NCBI GenBank assembly: GCA_030424595.1
Contig: JAUHWG010000012.1
Coordinates: 1-64,000 of the forward strand
Reading direction: 5' to 3'
Length of the DNA: 64,000 bases
Origin: Polyangia bacterium
GTDB taxonomy: Bacteria > Myxococcota_A > Polyangia > Nannocystales > Nannocystaceae
Part shown: positions 19,101 through 28,400 of the stretch, one piece after another
How the letters are laid out: every line of letters starts with the position of its first letter
Numbering within the stretch: the stretch's first letter is position 1
Notes under the pieces: generated by a model
Told to the model about the DNA's origin: nothing
Seen by the model: the letters and a program-made list of their open reading frames with translations, nothing else
Database searches by the model: none
Made by a program: the position numbers and the translations under genes

Positions 19101-19901
19101 ATCGCTTGGGAGAGCAGCATCGCCCAGATGGGGACGATGCGGTCGCTCCTGTCGATCGGCCGCTTCCGTGAGCTCAAGGTCCGAGCCCACGCCTGGCGCC
19201 GCGAAGCCGAGGACGCCGGCGACCTCTACAGCGAGGTCTGGGCCTCCCTCTTTTGGTCCTATGCGAGGCTCAGCGAGGGCGAGGTCGACGAGGCGCGCGA
19301 GCACGCCCGGACCGCGATCGAGCGCTGGTCCCACGAAGGCTTCACCTTCCAGCACCTCCTCGCGCTCGCCATCGACGCCCTCTGCGACCTCTACCAGCGC
19401 CGGCCCATGGCCGCCTGGAACCGCCTCCAAGCGCAATGGTCGGCCCTCGAGAGCTCGCACATCCTGAGCTGGCAATTCCTCCGGATCTTCGCCCTCCAGC
19501 TCCGGGCGAACGTCGCCCTCGCCGCCGCCAACGCCACGCCGATCGAGGCCCGTCGCCTCCTCGCGGCGGCGGAGTCGAGCGCCGACGAGCTCCACTACCA
19601 CGCAGGAAACCGCGACGACGGAGCTGCTGCGGTCTCCGCGATACGGGCGGGGATCACCGCCACCCACGGCAATCGCACCCTCACCCTTCGCCACCTCGAC
19701 GCGGCGATCGAGGGCTACGACTCGGCCGGGATGACGATGAACGCCGCCTATGCTCGCCGCCGCAAGGGCGAGCTCTTGGGCGTAGAGGGTGAGGCATGGA
19801 TCGCCGAGGCCGACGAGACGCTCCGCTCGCAGAGCGTCGGCGACCCCGCGCGGTGGACCTCGGTCCTCTTCGCTGGCTTCCCGGCTGAGAGCTCGGACTA
19901 G
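16164..19901 (+). CDS. Ser/Thr kinase-AAA ATPase-TPR regulator (PknK-like), 1245 aa
   Basis: Large cytosolic signalling protein. The N-terminal kinase domain (about 33-290) is intact: GSGAMG loop, Lys63 in VALKTL, HRDVKSPN from 152, DFG at 172-174, and MSPEQ. It is followed by an ATPase of the PknK/MalT-type STAND class with Walker A GPSGIGKT at 333-340 and a Walker B/WGDEDS region (RIEDMQWGDEDS). The C-terminal half (about 680-1245) is helical repeats of TPR type. There is no membrane segment. The start is the GTG at 16164. The protein is closely similar in plan and wording to the kinase at 25471-29367. In other bacteria this architecture senses ligands or partners through the TPRs; the input here is unknown. 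It is monocistronic by spacing. Confidence 0.93.
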   Translation: MSPKERETATAQAVASPSDTSGVSRRSPQHIGRYQLVRRVGSGAMGVVFEAIDIERSERVALKTLHKLDPSALYRLKNEFRAVAGLAHTNLVTLHELVSDRGQWFMTMEFIDGVSIVDYVRRSPERMALRARTALRQLARGLRALHSAGKLHRDVKSPNVLVDANGRAVLLDFGLASDSIAADLDITLDEGILGTPAYMSPEQACGEAPTEASDWYAVGVVLYECLSGQLPYTGPTLKIIAEKQQGEPTPITEIAPDTPQDLAELCAGLLTRDPAARLDGAALLERLDADPEEAEIKVLDAPVFVGREALLHELDRAHIAANAGSPVTVYIHGPSGIGKTALVDSFLRQTYARDERIVVLSGRCYERESVPYKAFDSLVDSLTRYLRRLPSVDAAALMPRDIHALARVFPVLERVPVVLEAPRRSFESPDQQELRRRAFRGLREILAKIADRRPLILRIEDMQWGDEDSARLLADMLAPPDPPGLLLLGVYRNEDATSSPMLRELNRLYSQAAMTNDVRNLAVAELSMSEARDLALALLDADDPRSREQATMIARESDGSPLFVEELVRQVAISSIALGHDEQVDISLEGVVRARLRKLSSTARALLEIVSLASRPIRLALISRATGGHQEASVAMTQLRALHMIRARGLDESATVECYHDRIRETVSAAIPAARKQVHHRALAEAYEVCGGADPEIVARHFYAADEPARAAQYVAAAAERASEALAFNRAAHLYRLARTWTPARGPRGDELRTRHADALVYAGRCGEAAPLYLEAAKSATSATAIELRRRAAEQLLVSGRISEGVTILRPLLAAVNLSYPSSPRRANLSLLTRSTQLGLRGLSFRDRGEDEVNPADLRRVDVCWSASKGLSFVDPIRGYAFALRGLLLALQTGEPRRVARGLATVGMFMMSRGSAATTERGSSLVAEAEALARRLDDHYLLGLTRIIDGIANVTLGRWTDALERLDGGVQILHDRCAGIAWESSIAQMGTMRSLLSIGRFRELKVRAHAWRREAEDAGDLYSEVWASLFWSYARLSEGEVDEAREHARTAIERWSHEGFTFQHLLALAIDALCDLYQRRPMAAWNRLQAQWSALESSHILSWQFLRIFALQLRANVALAAANATPIEARRLLAAAESSADELHYHAGNRDDGAAAVSAIRAGITATHGNRTLTLRHLDAAIEGYDSAGMTMNAAYARRRKGELLGVEGEAWIAEADETLRSQSVGDPARWTSVLFAGFPAESSD

Positions 19902-20252
19902 CGAGCGCTCGCCGAGGGCCCGCGCACCGCGACAGCGAGCAACACCCGTCGGGGATTGTCGTCGGTTAGAGCGCGACCCAGGGGAGTTGGCAGCTGTCTC
20001 GCCGATCCGTCGGCTCAGGCGAGGTGGGATCCCGATGCCAGGGTCTGCCGGTGTTCAGTCCGACCTCAGCTCTTCCTGACGGATCTCCGGCGCGCCTTCA
20101 CCCAGGCGCAGCGTCTCGATACAATGTCCCAAAGGACATCATCCTACTACTCTCGTGCTGCGCTTCTCCCCCTGAGAACGGGCGAGGGCCCGGCCGAAGC
20201 CGCGCCCTCGTGACCGCTGCTGGAGCGATCTGCTCGTCGAGCCCAAGCCGGA
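19902..20252. other. 351-bp convergent intergenic region
   Basis: Between the giant kinase stop (+) and the FHA-protein stop (-). No open frame with coding-like third positions. It contains the hairpin at 20184-20209. Confidence 0.6.
20184..20209 (-). terminator. Stable UUCG-loop hairpin downstream of the FHA gene
   Basis: On the minus strand an 11-bp stem with one mismatch closes a TTCG tetraloop, about 45 bp after the FHA-protein stop. The following bases are only moderately T-rich, so termination or 3'-end stabilisation is inferred. Confidence 0.4.
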
Positions 20253-22337
20253 TCAGCCGGCCTCGAGGACGAACGGGTAGGTGACGATGACGCTGCCGCC
20301 GCCCTGGGGCTTCGGGAACTTCCAGCGCCGCACCGCCTTGGCGATGCAGTTGCCGACCGAGGCGTCCTTGACCGTCGACGAGGCGACGACCGCGGTCGGG
20401 ACCTTGCCGGTGCCGCCGATGGTGAACTGCACCGCGACGCGACCCTTGAGGTTCTGATCCTTGGCCAGCCCCTGGTTGTAGCAGTGCCGGACCTCGTTGA
20501 TGTGCGCGCGGACGATCCGGCGGATGATGTCCTTGTCGAGGGCGCCCTGGACCGTCGCCTTCGCCTGACGGACCTGCGGGACCCGCTTGCCGCGGCCGCC
20601 GAAGCCCGCGCCGGAGCCTCGGCCGTAGCCGGAGCCCGACCCACCGCCGCCCCCCTTACCGATGAGGCCGGTGTTGCCGAGGCCGATGGTGCCCTCGCCG
20701 GTACCACCGCCGCCGCGACCGGTGCCGACCAGGCCGAGACCGCCGACGCCGTAGGCCTCGCCGACCTCGCTGCCCGTCAGACCACCCCAGACGTCGGAGT
20801 CGTCGTTGCCGACCGCGAACGCGCCGCCGTAGGGCGATGCGAGGAACGAGCCGCTCTGCTGGCTCATGACGCCGAGGATACCGGCCTGGCGAGCTGCCAT
20901 CTCCGGGTCGAAGTTACGGGCCATCTGCGGGATGGCGTCCTTCGGGCCCTTCATCGCGTAGAGGCCGGACTTCGACTTCGAGGTCGGCTTGCCCATCTTG
21001 CCCTCTTCGCCCTTGTGGCGCTGGCCCTGACCGCCGGCCTCGTCGTCCGAGTTGTCCTGATCCTCCGGCGGCGGCTCCTCCTCCTCCGGGGGCTTGTCGG
21101 GCTGGTTCAAGTACCCGACGAAGCGGTTGTCCTCCATCATCTCGTCCATGCTCAGGTCCTGCGCGTCGGCGGGGATGAGCTGCGAGAGGAAGATCATCGA
21201 GCCGATCACGGCGAGCGAGCCGGCGTTGTAGAACCAGAACGGCTTGTCGCTGTCGGACGAGGTGGCGATCACCGCACCGGGCGCGACCGAGTTGATATAG
21301 AAGGTGACGTCGTTGTAGCCGACGCGGCAGCTCGCTCCGGGGGGAAGCGGGAAGCTGTAGTGCGACCCGGCCGCAGCGGCACGACCCGAGCTCACGAGCT
21401 GAGCCAAGGGCACCGTCTGGCCGTCGAGGGTGACCTCGCCGTTCATCCCCTGGGTGAAGTTGAGGGTGAAGTCGTGGTCCGAGCCGCGGACCAGCGGGAA
21501 GCCAGCGGGGCTAGGAAGACCCGCGGGCGGCACGTGGAAGGAGGCGCCGTGTCCCTCGCCGATGGTGAAGTCGCGGGAGACGAAGTCCCCCATGCGCGTC
21601 ATCCCCATGCCAAACGGGATGAGGCCGAGGAGCGCGAGGGCAACGCCAAGACCGCCAAGGCCGGTTCCGGGGCGCGTCGGCATCACACCGCCGGTCGAGC
21701 TCGCCTCGATGACCTGTGTGTTGTAGGTCTCCCAGTCCTGCGAGACCTCGTAGCCGAAGAGGCCGATGCCGCCGAGCATCATCGCCCCGCCGATCGCCAG
21801 CCACAGCGGCGCCTGCGAGCGCTTGTTCTTGAGCTGACCGACGTGCTGGACGTCGAGGACGGTCGTCCCGTACATCGCCACCACCTCGGCGACGCGACTA
21901 CCGTTCTGGACCTCAAACTCGCTGGCGTCGATCTGGATCGGCGCCCGAGCGGGGACCGGCGCTGCCGCGGCCATCATCGGCGCAGCGGCCATCATCGGCG
22001 CAGCGGCGACCGGAGCGGCGGCGACGGGCTGCGGGGCGACGAAGCCGACCTCGACGCGATAGCGCCCAAACTCGAGGGTGTCGCCGTCGCCGAGCGGCGC
22101 GTTCTTGTCGACCCGCTGCCCGTTCAGGAGCGTACCTGCCGAGGAGCCGAGATCGATGATCCGAACCTCATCACCGGAGACCTCGATGACCGCGTGCATT
22201 CGCGCGACGCCCTCGTCGTCGAGGCAAAGATGGCTGCTCTTGAGCTTGCCTATCTTGATGACATCTTGGTCAAGGGTCTTGGTGTCGACGAGCTGATCGC
22301 CGTAGAAAACTCGAATGGCTAGGGTCTTGCTGGTCAT
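20253..22337 (-). CDS. FHA-domain membrane protein with AgmX/PglI-like (TonB-like) C-terminal domain
   Basis: 694 aa. An N-terminal FHA phosphothreonine-binding domain (about 1-100; IKIGKLKSSHLCLDDEGVAR and IDLGSSAGTLLNG motifs) precedes an Ala/Pro/Met-rich linker containing a doubled AAAPMM unit. Hydrophobic segments follow at about 182-204, 228-248 and 366-390. Next come an acidic, Pro-rich stretch, a very Gly-rich linker (about 540-600), and a C-terminal energy-transducer fold (VRAHINEVRHCYNQGL ... GRVAVQFTIGGTG ... AVRRWKFPKP). The last domain is the AgmX/PglI C-terminal type found in myxobacterial gliding-related proteins. GGAG precedes the ATG. It may couple kinase signalling (phosphothreonine binding) to an envelope machine; that is inference. 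Ser/Thr kinases surround it. Confidence 0.85.
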   Translation of the reverse strand: MTSKTLAIRVFYGDQLVDTKTLDQDVIKIGKLKSSHLCLDDEGVARMHAVIEVSGDEVRIIDLGSSAGTLLNGQRVDKNAPLGDGDTLEFGRYRVEVGFVAPQPVAAAPVAAAPMMAAAPMMAAAAPVPARAPIQIDASEFEVQNGSRVAEVVAMYGTTVLDVQHVGQLKNKRSQAPLWLAIGGAMMLGGIGLFGYEVSQDWETYNTQVIEASSTGGVMPTRPGTGLGGLGVALALLGLIPFGMGMTRMGDFVSRDFTIGEGHGASFHVPPAGLPSPAGFPLVRGSDHDFTLNFTQGMNGEVTLDGQTVPLAQLVSSGRAAAAGSHYSFPLPPGASCRVGYNDVTFYINSVAPGAVIATSSDSDKPFWFYNAGSLAVIGSMIFLSQLIPADAQDLSMDEMMEDNRFVGYLNQPDKPPEEEEPPPEDQDNSDDEAGGQGQRHKGEEGKMGKPTSKSKSGLYAMKGPKDAIPQMARNFDPEMAARQAGILGVMSQQSGSFLASPYGGAFAVGNDDSDVWGGLTGSEVGEAYGVGGLGLVGTGRGGGGTGEGTIGLGNTGLIGKGGGGGSGSGYGRGSGAGFGGRGKRVPQVRQAKATVQGALDKDIIRRIVRAHINEVRHCYNQGLAKDQNLKGRVAVQFTIGGTGKVPTAVVASSTVKDASVGNCIAKAVRRWKFPKPQGGGSVIVTYPFVLEAG

Positions 22338-22810
22338 CGCCGCTGCTCCGTCATGGTCTACGTGGGCAAAGACAGCGAAGGCTGCGGTTGGTTCCCGAAT
22401 GGACGCATTTTTCTGGGTGATGTCGGAGCGCGCGCGTCCTCATGAACTCTCGGCGCGACTCCGGGCGTCCGGCTCGCCGGCCCAGCCTCGCCAGGGCCGA
22501 GCCACCTCGCTCCCAGGACATGCGAGCACGTCGAGCGGGGCGAAAGCGGACGCGCGATGAGACCCTCCCCATCCTTCACCTGCCCACGGTGCCCCCGAGG
22601 GCGTCCAGGAGAAGCAGTCTCGACGTCCGGGGGAGTGCTCGAGAGTTCACGCCCCGAGCTGTCAGCGCCCAGACGTGATCCGCCCTGGCGCGACCATTCC
22701 AACGCGACCCGTCGAACGCGACCCTTCAAGACCCAACTATCCGGCGACCCGATCCTCGCGCCGGTGCTCACCGACGATCAGGCGTCACCCAAGAAGTCTG
22801 GGCCCCTCGC
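22338..22810. other. 473-bp upstream region of the FHA gene
   Basis: No convincing gene on either strand. Three iterations of a 14-bp motif lie at 22687-22728. The rest shows no promoter I would trust. Confidence 0.5.
22687..22728. repeat. 14-bp iterated motif, three copies
   Basis: Consecutive 14-mers share the core CGCGACC, and the second and third copies share AACGCGACCC exactly (22701-22710, 22715-22724). They lie about 350 bp upstream of the FHA gene and 80 bp past the aldehyde dehydrogenase stop. They could be a tandem regulator site or a chance repeat. Confidence 0.4.
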
Positions 22811-24391
22811 CTAGTCCTCGTTCTTCGGCTTGCGCGTCCTCAGGAAGCCGCGGGTGAGCTGGAGGGGGCTCTTGCGGATGAGGCCCTTCATCAGCTCGAG
22901 CACGCCATGGTGCTTGCCGCGGTAGGGGTACCAGTTCGGCTCCGCCTCGAAGAGCGCGCGGTCGACCATGATCCCGCGGGTGTTCGTGAAGGTGAGCAGC
23001 CCCTCCTCCCCGTGGTAGCGGCCGATGCCGCTCGACCTCACCCCGCCGAAGGGCAGGCTCGGGTTGCCGACGCTGCTAAAGACATCGTTGACCGTCACCT
23101 GCCCGCACTCGAGACGCGAGGCGATCGCGAGCCCGCGCTTGAGGTCGCGGGTCCACACGCTGGCGTTGAGGCCGTAGACATGATCGTTCGCGAGTCGGAT
23201 CGCCTCCTCCTCGTCGCGGACGCGGATCACCGGCAGCACTGGCCCGAAGGTCTCCTCCCGATACACGGACATCTCGGGGGTCACGTCCGTGATCAAGGTC
23301 GGCGCGAAGAAGTGCCCAGGTCGCTCCACCGCCGCGCCGCCGGTGAGGATCCGGGCCCCAGCGGCGACCGCCTCGCGGATGTGCCGGCCGACGATCGCCA
23401 GCTGTCCCTTGAAGATCATCGGCCCGACGTCGGCCTCCTCCTCGGGCCCGCCTAGCCGGAGCGCCTCGACGTCGCGCTGCACCGCCTCGACGAAGCGGTC
23501 GTAGATCGCGTCGACGACGAAGAGCCGCTCGACCGAGACGCAGGCCTGACCGGCGTTGGCAAAGCCCCCCCAGACAGCGCCCTTGACCGCGCGCTCCAGG
23601 GGAGCGTCCTCGCAGACGATCATCGCGTCCTTGCCCCCGAGCTCGAGCTCGCAGGGGATCGGCCGCGCCGCGCAGGCGGCCATCACCTTGCGCCCGGTGG
23701 CGACCGATCCGGTGAAGAAGATCATGTCGACGTCGGCCCGACACAGCGCCGCACCGGTCGCCCCCTCGCCCTGGACGACCTGGACCAGGCCCTCCGGGAG
23801 ATCGAGCTCGGCGAAGAGCTCACGGATCATCTCGCCGCTGTCGGGCGTGACCTCTGAGGGCTTGAGGACCACCGCGTTGCCGGCGGTCAGGGCCTGGATC
23901 ATCGGGATGATCGCCAGCTGAAAGGGGAAGTTCCACGGCGAGATCACGCCGATGACCCCGCGCGGGAAGTGCTCGATGTAGCTGGCCTTGCCGGTGAGGA
24001 GGAGCGGCGTGTGGGCCTTCTTTCGACGCAGCACCTTCGCCGCGAACTTGCGGTGGTAGTCGAGGAAGATCGGCACGAGCATGATCTCGTGGGCGAGCGC
24101 CTCGACCCACGGCTTGCCGGTCTCTTGGCTGAGGCGCTTCGCCAGCTCCTCGCCACGCGCCTCGATCAGCGGCTTCAGCCCGTCGAGACGTCGCATCCGC
24201 TCGACCACGGGAAGAGCCCGCCAGAGGGGGAGCGCCGCGCGTGCGCGTGCGACCGCCTCGGCGACCGCGTCCTCGTCCGCGATCGGAAAGCTGCCGATCA
24301 CCTCACCGCTGACCGGGCTTCGAGTCTCGATCCTCCGAGCCTCCGAGGCTCGCTTGGTTGCATCGATCGGGGCGGAACCATCGGCGCTCAT
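22811..24391 (-). CDS. NAD(P)-dependent aldehyde dehydrogenase
   Basis: Oxidises an aldehyde to the acid. The 526-aa protein has the full ALDH signature set: SPWNFPF, the cofactor-loop Lys in VLKPSE, FTGSVATG, the general-base Glu in LELGGKDA, the nucleophile Cys in NAGQACVSVER, and EETFGPVLPV. The last 45 residues after PNWYPYRGKHHGV extend the usual C-terminus with a basic segment (LMKGLIRKSPLQLTRGFLRTRKPKNED) that could associate peripherally with the membrane, as in fatty- or coniferyl-aldehyde dehydrogenases. Substrate is not determinable. The ATG at 24391 is the first good start. Divergent from the NAT-like gene, 252 bp away. Confidence 0.94.
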   Translation of the reverse strand: MSADGSAPIDATKRASEARRIETRSPVSGEVIGSFPIADEDAVAEAVARARAALPLWRALPVVERMRRLDGLKPLIEARGEELAKRLSQETGKPWVEALAHEIMLVPIFLDYHRKFAAKVLRRKKAHTPLLLTGKASYIEHFPRGVIGVISPWNFPFQLAIIPMIQALTAGNAVVLKPSEVTPDSGEMIRELFAELDLPEGLVQVVQGEGATGAALCRADVDMIFFTGSVATGRKVMAACAARPIPCELELGGKDAMIVCEDAPLERAVKGAVWGGFANAGQACVSVERLFVVDAIYDRFVEAVQRDVEALRLGGPEEEADVGPMIFKGQLAIVGRHIREAVAAGARILTGGAAVERPGHFFAPTLITDVTPEMSVYREETFGPVLPVIRVRDEEEAIRLANDHVYGLNASVWTRDLKRGLAIASRLECGQVTVNDVFSSVGNPSLPFGGVRSSGIGRYHGEEGLLTFTNTRGIMVDRALFEAEPNWYPYRGKHHGVLELMKGLIRKSPLQLTRGFLRTRKPKNED

Positions 24392-24449
24392 GGGTGCTGG
24401 CTAGCACATTTCCAAGAGACCAGGACGTAGGCGAAAGTACCCTCGAAAC

Positions 24450-24461
24450 GGCCCTAGGGCC
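24450..24461. promoter_or_regulatory. 12-bp perfect palindrome in ALDH/NAT divergent region
   Basis: GGCCCTAGGGCC, followed 1 bp later by the inverted repeat GGTCC-CT-GGACC (24463-24474). Both lie within the 252 bp separating the divergent starts, where an operator would be expected. CTAG is usually rare in bacterial DNA, which makes the first palindrome less likely to be chance. Confidence 0.3.
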
Positions 24462-24643
24462 CGGTCCCTGGACCCCGAGGCGATGGCGCTCTGCCCCGAT
24501 CGGCGGTCGACGTCGCAGCACCTCCGGCGAACGACGCTCCGAAGGGAGAGCCAGGCGCAGGATGCGCTTTTTGCGCCCATCATCCGCAAAGCGGAGCTGT
24601 TACGATGCCGTCGTCACGGGCGCGACTACCGCTGTGACCGAGA

Positions 24644-25456
24644 ATGACGATGCTTCAGGACGCAGACCGCCTCTTCCGCCGCTACATGCAGGCCCTCGGC
24701 TGGCTCGGAGATCCGGGCCTCTTTGAGCTGGTCCGCACCCACCTCATCAAGGTCCCGGTCGAGAATGTCTCCGGGCTCCTCGCCGACAAGCCCGGCTTGC
24801 CGACCATCGAGGCCTTCCTGGACGGGATCGGCGACAGGGACCTCGGCGGGGACGCCTTCACGATCAACGGCTACTTCACCGAGCTCCTCCGCTACCTCGA
24901 CTACGACGTCGACCTCCTCAGCGGTGAGGCCGAGGGCGACCCCTTCGCCCACGCGATGATCCGGGTGGTCGAGGACGGCGTGCCCTACCTCGTCGACGTC
25001 GGCCTCGGCGCCCCGCTCTACGAGCCCATCCCCCTGACCTCGCTCCCCCTCCGGGTCGAGTCCGGCGACTGGGTCTACACCCTCGATCACCACGGTGATG
25101 CGGACACCTTCGTCCTGACGACGGCCGTCTGCGGCCGTACGACCCGGACCCTCGTCATCGGCCCGACCCCGCGCAAGGTCGAGGACTTCACGCCGACGAT
25201 TCTCCGCCTCAGCTCCGGCGACGATCCCCACCTCCGGCACCTCAGGATCACCCGGGTCTTCGCCGCCTCGCGGATCGTCTCGCTCATGGACGCCACCTTG
25301 GTGACCACCCACCACAATGAGACCACCCGCCGTCCGATCGAGGATCTGGAGGCGCTCTCGTCGGCGGTCGTCGAGGAGCTCCAGCTCCACAACCTGCCGA
25401 TCGCCGAGGCCGTCCGGGCGCTCCACGCCCGCGGCGTCGACATCTTCGCGGGATAG
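24644..25456 (+). CDS. Arylamine N-acetyltransferase-like protein lacking the catalytic Cys
   Basis: 270 aa with the NAT fold signatures in order: HLIKVPVEN (33-41), the active-site loop GGDAFTINGYF (68-78), HAMIRV with His103, and YLVDVGLG with Asp118. In working NATs the loop reads RGGYCFELNG, and the Cys is acetylated by acetyl-CoA. Here that position is Ala71 (codon GCC at 24854-24856) and the preceding Arg is Leu. The His and Asp of the triad are kept. The only nearby Cys (VCGRTT, about residue 163) is not in the motif. The protein should therefore not perform the usual acetyl transfer; a binding or different catalytic role is possible. It starts at ATG 24644 and is divergent from the aldehyde dehydrogenase. 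Confidence 0.85.
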   Translation: MTMLQDADRLFRRYMQALGWLGDPGLFELVRTHLIKVPVENVSGLLADKPGLPTIEAFLDGIGDRDLGGDAFTINGYFTELLRYLDYDVDLLSGEAEGDPFAHAMIRVVEDGVPYLVDVGLGAPLYEPIPLTSLPLRVESGDWVYTLDHHGDADTFVLTTAVCGRTTRTLVIGPTPRKVEDFTPTILRLSSGDDPHLRHLRITRVFAASRIVSLMDATLVTTHHNETTRRPIEDLEALSSAVVEELQLHNLPIAEAVRALHARGVDIFAG

Positions 25457-25470
25457 CCCCAAACCGGACT

Positions 25471-28400
25471 CTAGACCGGGAAGTCGCCGCCGGGGCGCTT
25501 GAGCTCGGCGTCGACCGACGCGGTCATCGACGACCGCGACGCCGCGCTCTGGATCCCCGGCGCGATCATCCGCGTGATCCCGTCCGGGTTGATGATCCCC
25601 TCCTCGGCGAGGTAGGCGTCGGCGCTCGCGATCATCTCCTCGCCCTGCTCGCCGCCGGTGAGGAAGCCGCAGAGGCGGCGGGCGACGGCGGCGTAGAGGG
25701 CCATGTCGACCGCGCGAAAGCCCTGCTCGGCGGAGCGGAGATCGGCGATCGCAGCCTTCCTGTCTCTTCGGGCAGAGGCTAGGCCGGCGCCGATCAGATC
25801 GGCGAGCGGTCGGGCCCACAGGGCCTTCTCTCCCTCCAAAGAGTGCCTGTCCTCGGCGATCAGGGCGTGGAGGCCCTCGTGCTCGATCACCCCCTTGCCG
25901 CCGCGGAGCACCGAGAGGGCGGCGCTCGCCCGGAGGAAGGTGAAGATCACCCGGTACCACTGGGTCTGCCAGGCGGCGGAGCGGGTGAGGTTGTCCCAGC
26001 GCCGCGAGAGGCGGTGCCAAGCGGTCAGCCCCTCGAACGAGTAGAGGTCGATGTGCACGTGGGCGATGAAGGTCCACAGGCGCTGCATCGCGTAGCCCCC
26101 CTCAGACCAGCGAGAGCTCGCCTGGATGAGCTCGTTGCGCGCCCGATCAGGATCGTCCTGGACGAGCCAGTAGACGTTTTGCGGGCCGGCGAGCAGCGTG
26201 ATCTCGCCCCAGGTGTCGTCGCGCTCGCGGGCCTCGATCACGCCGACGTTGAGGCGCTCGCCGAGCTCCGAGATCCGACCGAGGAAGAAGAGCGCGACCA
26301 GGCGGAAGGCCGAGGTCAGCGTGATCTCGTAGCTCACGCCGACACACTCGTTGCGATAGACCTCCTCGGCCCGCTCGAAGAGGCCGACGCTATCCTGCCA
26401 GCGGCCGATGTTGAAGGCCGCGCAGCCGCGGAACATCGCCAGGATCGCCCGCGGGAACGGGTTCTCCACCTTCTGAACGAGCGCCTGGGCGGCGGTCGCG
26501 ATCCGCTCGGTCCGGGCCGCGTTCTTGACCCCGCTGAGGGAGACATAGCCGACCTCCGTCGCGAGTCCGCAGGCGGCCTCGTAGGCGTGCCCCGACTTGA
26601 GCGCGAGGTTGAGGTGGCGGGTGTGGAAGAGCGCCGAGATCGCAGGATCGATCGATGACATGCCGCTGGCGATCGAGCGGAAGACGCTGAGCTTCACCCG
26701 GTCGGAGGCGGCGATCTCACCTGGGCCCTTCTCGCGAAAGCCGATGCCCCGCAGGCGCAGGCGCATCCGCTCCAGCACCAAGCTCGTGATCGCCGAGCGC
26801 TGGTTGCCCGGCAGCTCTGCGCCGACCGCCGCGGCGACGACCCGGAGCGCGCCGAGACCGTCCGCGACGTGACCTGCGCGGAGGTATTGCTCGGCCGCGC
26901 GCCGCCGCAGGTCGAGCGCCATCTCGGCCGTCGCCATGTCCGCAGCTTCGAGGTAGATCTTCGCCGCCCGGCCGCCGCGACCGCCGTTCGCGAGGGCGTC
27001 GGCGAGGGTGCAGAGGAGCTCGGAGCGCCGCGGATCACTGTGGGGCTTGAGCTCCAGCGCGAGCCGGTAGAGGCGAGCGGCGCGATCAAAGGCGAGCGCC
27101 TCGGCGGCCGCGTCGGCGGCGAGCTGAGCGTAGTCGCCGGCGCGCTCCCACTCGCCCGCCTCCCGGAAGTGGACCGCCAGAGTGTCGGAGTCGTACTCGC
27201 CCGCCTTCTCCATGGCGAAGGCGAGCCGCCGATGCCGGAGCTTGAGCTCGTCGCTGCCGAGGCGCGAGCGGACGATCTCCCGGACCCGGTCGTGGAAGGT
27301 CTCGACCATCGGCACGTCGTTGTCGGTGTGCGTCTGGATCAGGTGCTCGCTGCGCAGCGCGGTGATCGTCGACCTCGCCTCGTCCTCGATCCCGGCGGCG
27401 TCGAGCGCCAGGCGCTGCTCCAGCGGACCGCCGAAGATCGCGATCGTCTCGAGGAGTCGCCGCGCCTCGGGGCCGACCCGATCCAGGCGAGCCTCGATCA
27501 CCTGCTCTAGGAGCACCTCGCCGCCGCGCTTGAACTGGGCGACCCCGCCGGCCGCGGCGTGGCGGACCAGCTCGTTGACGAAGAGCGGACAGCCCTCGGC
27601 CTCACGGGCGATCTGCCGGGCGCGGACCCGCAGCGGTCCGCCCTGTTCTGCCCCGCCTTGCCGCGCCGCCCGGCCGATCCAGGCCTGCGCGAGCTCGGCG
27701 GCCTCGTCGATCGCCAGGGGGCCGATCTCCAGCTCGCGAATGTCGATCTCGTCGCGCGAGTGTTCGATCAGCGAGCGAAAGAGGGTCGAGGTCGCCAGCG
27801 ACTCGCTGCGGTAGGAGAGGATCAGGAAGAGCGCCGGCGCGTCCGGGGGCCGCAGGAGGTCGGCGAGGGCGACCGCCGAGTCGCGATCACCCCACTGGAG
27901 GTCGTCGATGTGGAGGACCAGCGAGCGGCGATCCGCGATCCGCGCGAGGAGCTCCTTGAGCGCGGCGAAGGCACGGCGCCGAAGCTCACGCGGGTCGGGG
28001 ATCTCGGTCGCCCGACGCGGCGCCTCGGCGACCGCCTGGACCCGCTGGAGCACCGGGAACACCCGGGCGAGGGCGAGGATGTCCCGCGGCATCAGCTCCG
28101 CCGCGCGGGCGTCCGGCAGGCGCATCAAGTAGTGACAGAGCGAGTCGATGAGGCTGTCGAGCGCCTTGAAGGAGACCGACTCGCGCTCGTAGCAACGACC
28201 GGTGAGAACGATCGCGCCGTCGGAGTGGCGGAGGCTGGCGAGGAAGCGGCTGACGAGCGCCGTCTTCCCCATCCCGGAGCGACCGTAGACCTGGATCGCC
28301 ACCGGACGCCCGCGATGGGTCGCGTCGTAGGCCTCGCGGAGGAGCCGCAGATGGTACTCGCGGCCGACGAAGAGGGTGTCGCCGGGGCCGACCTCGACGA

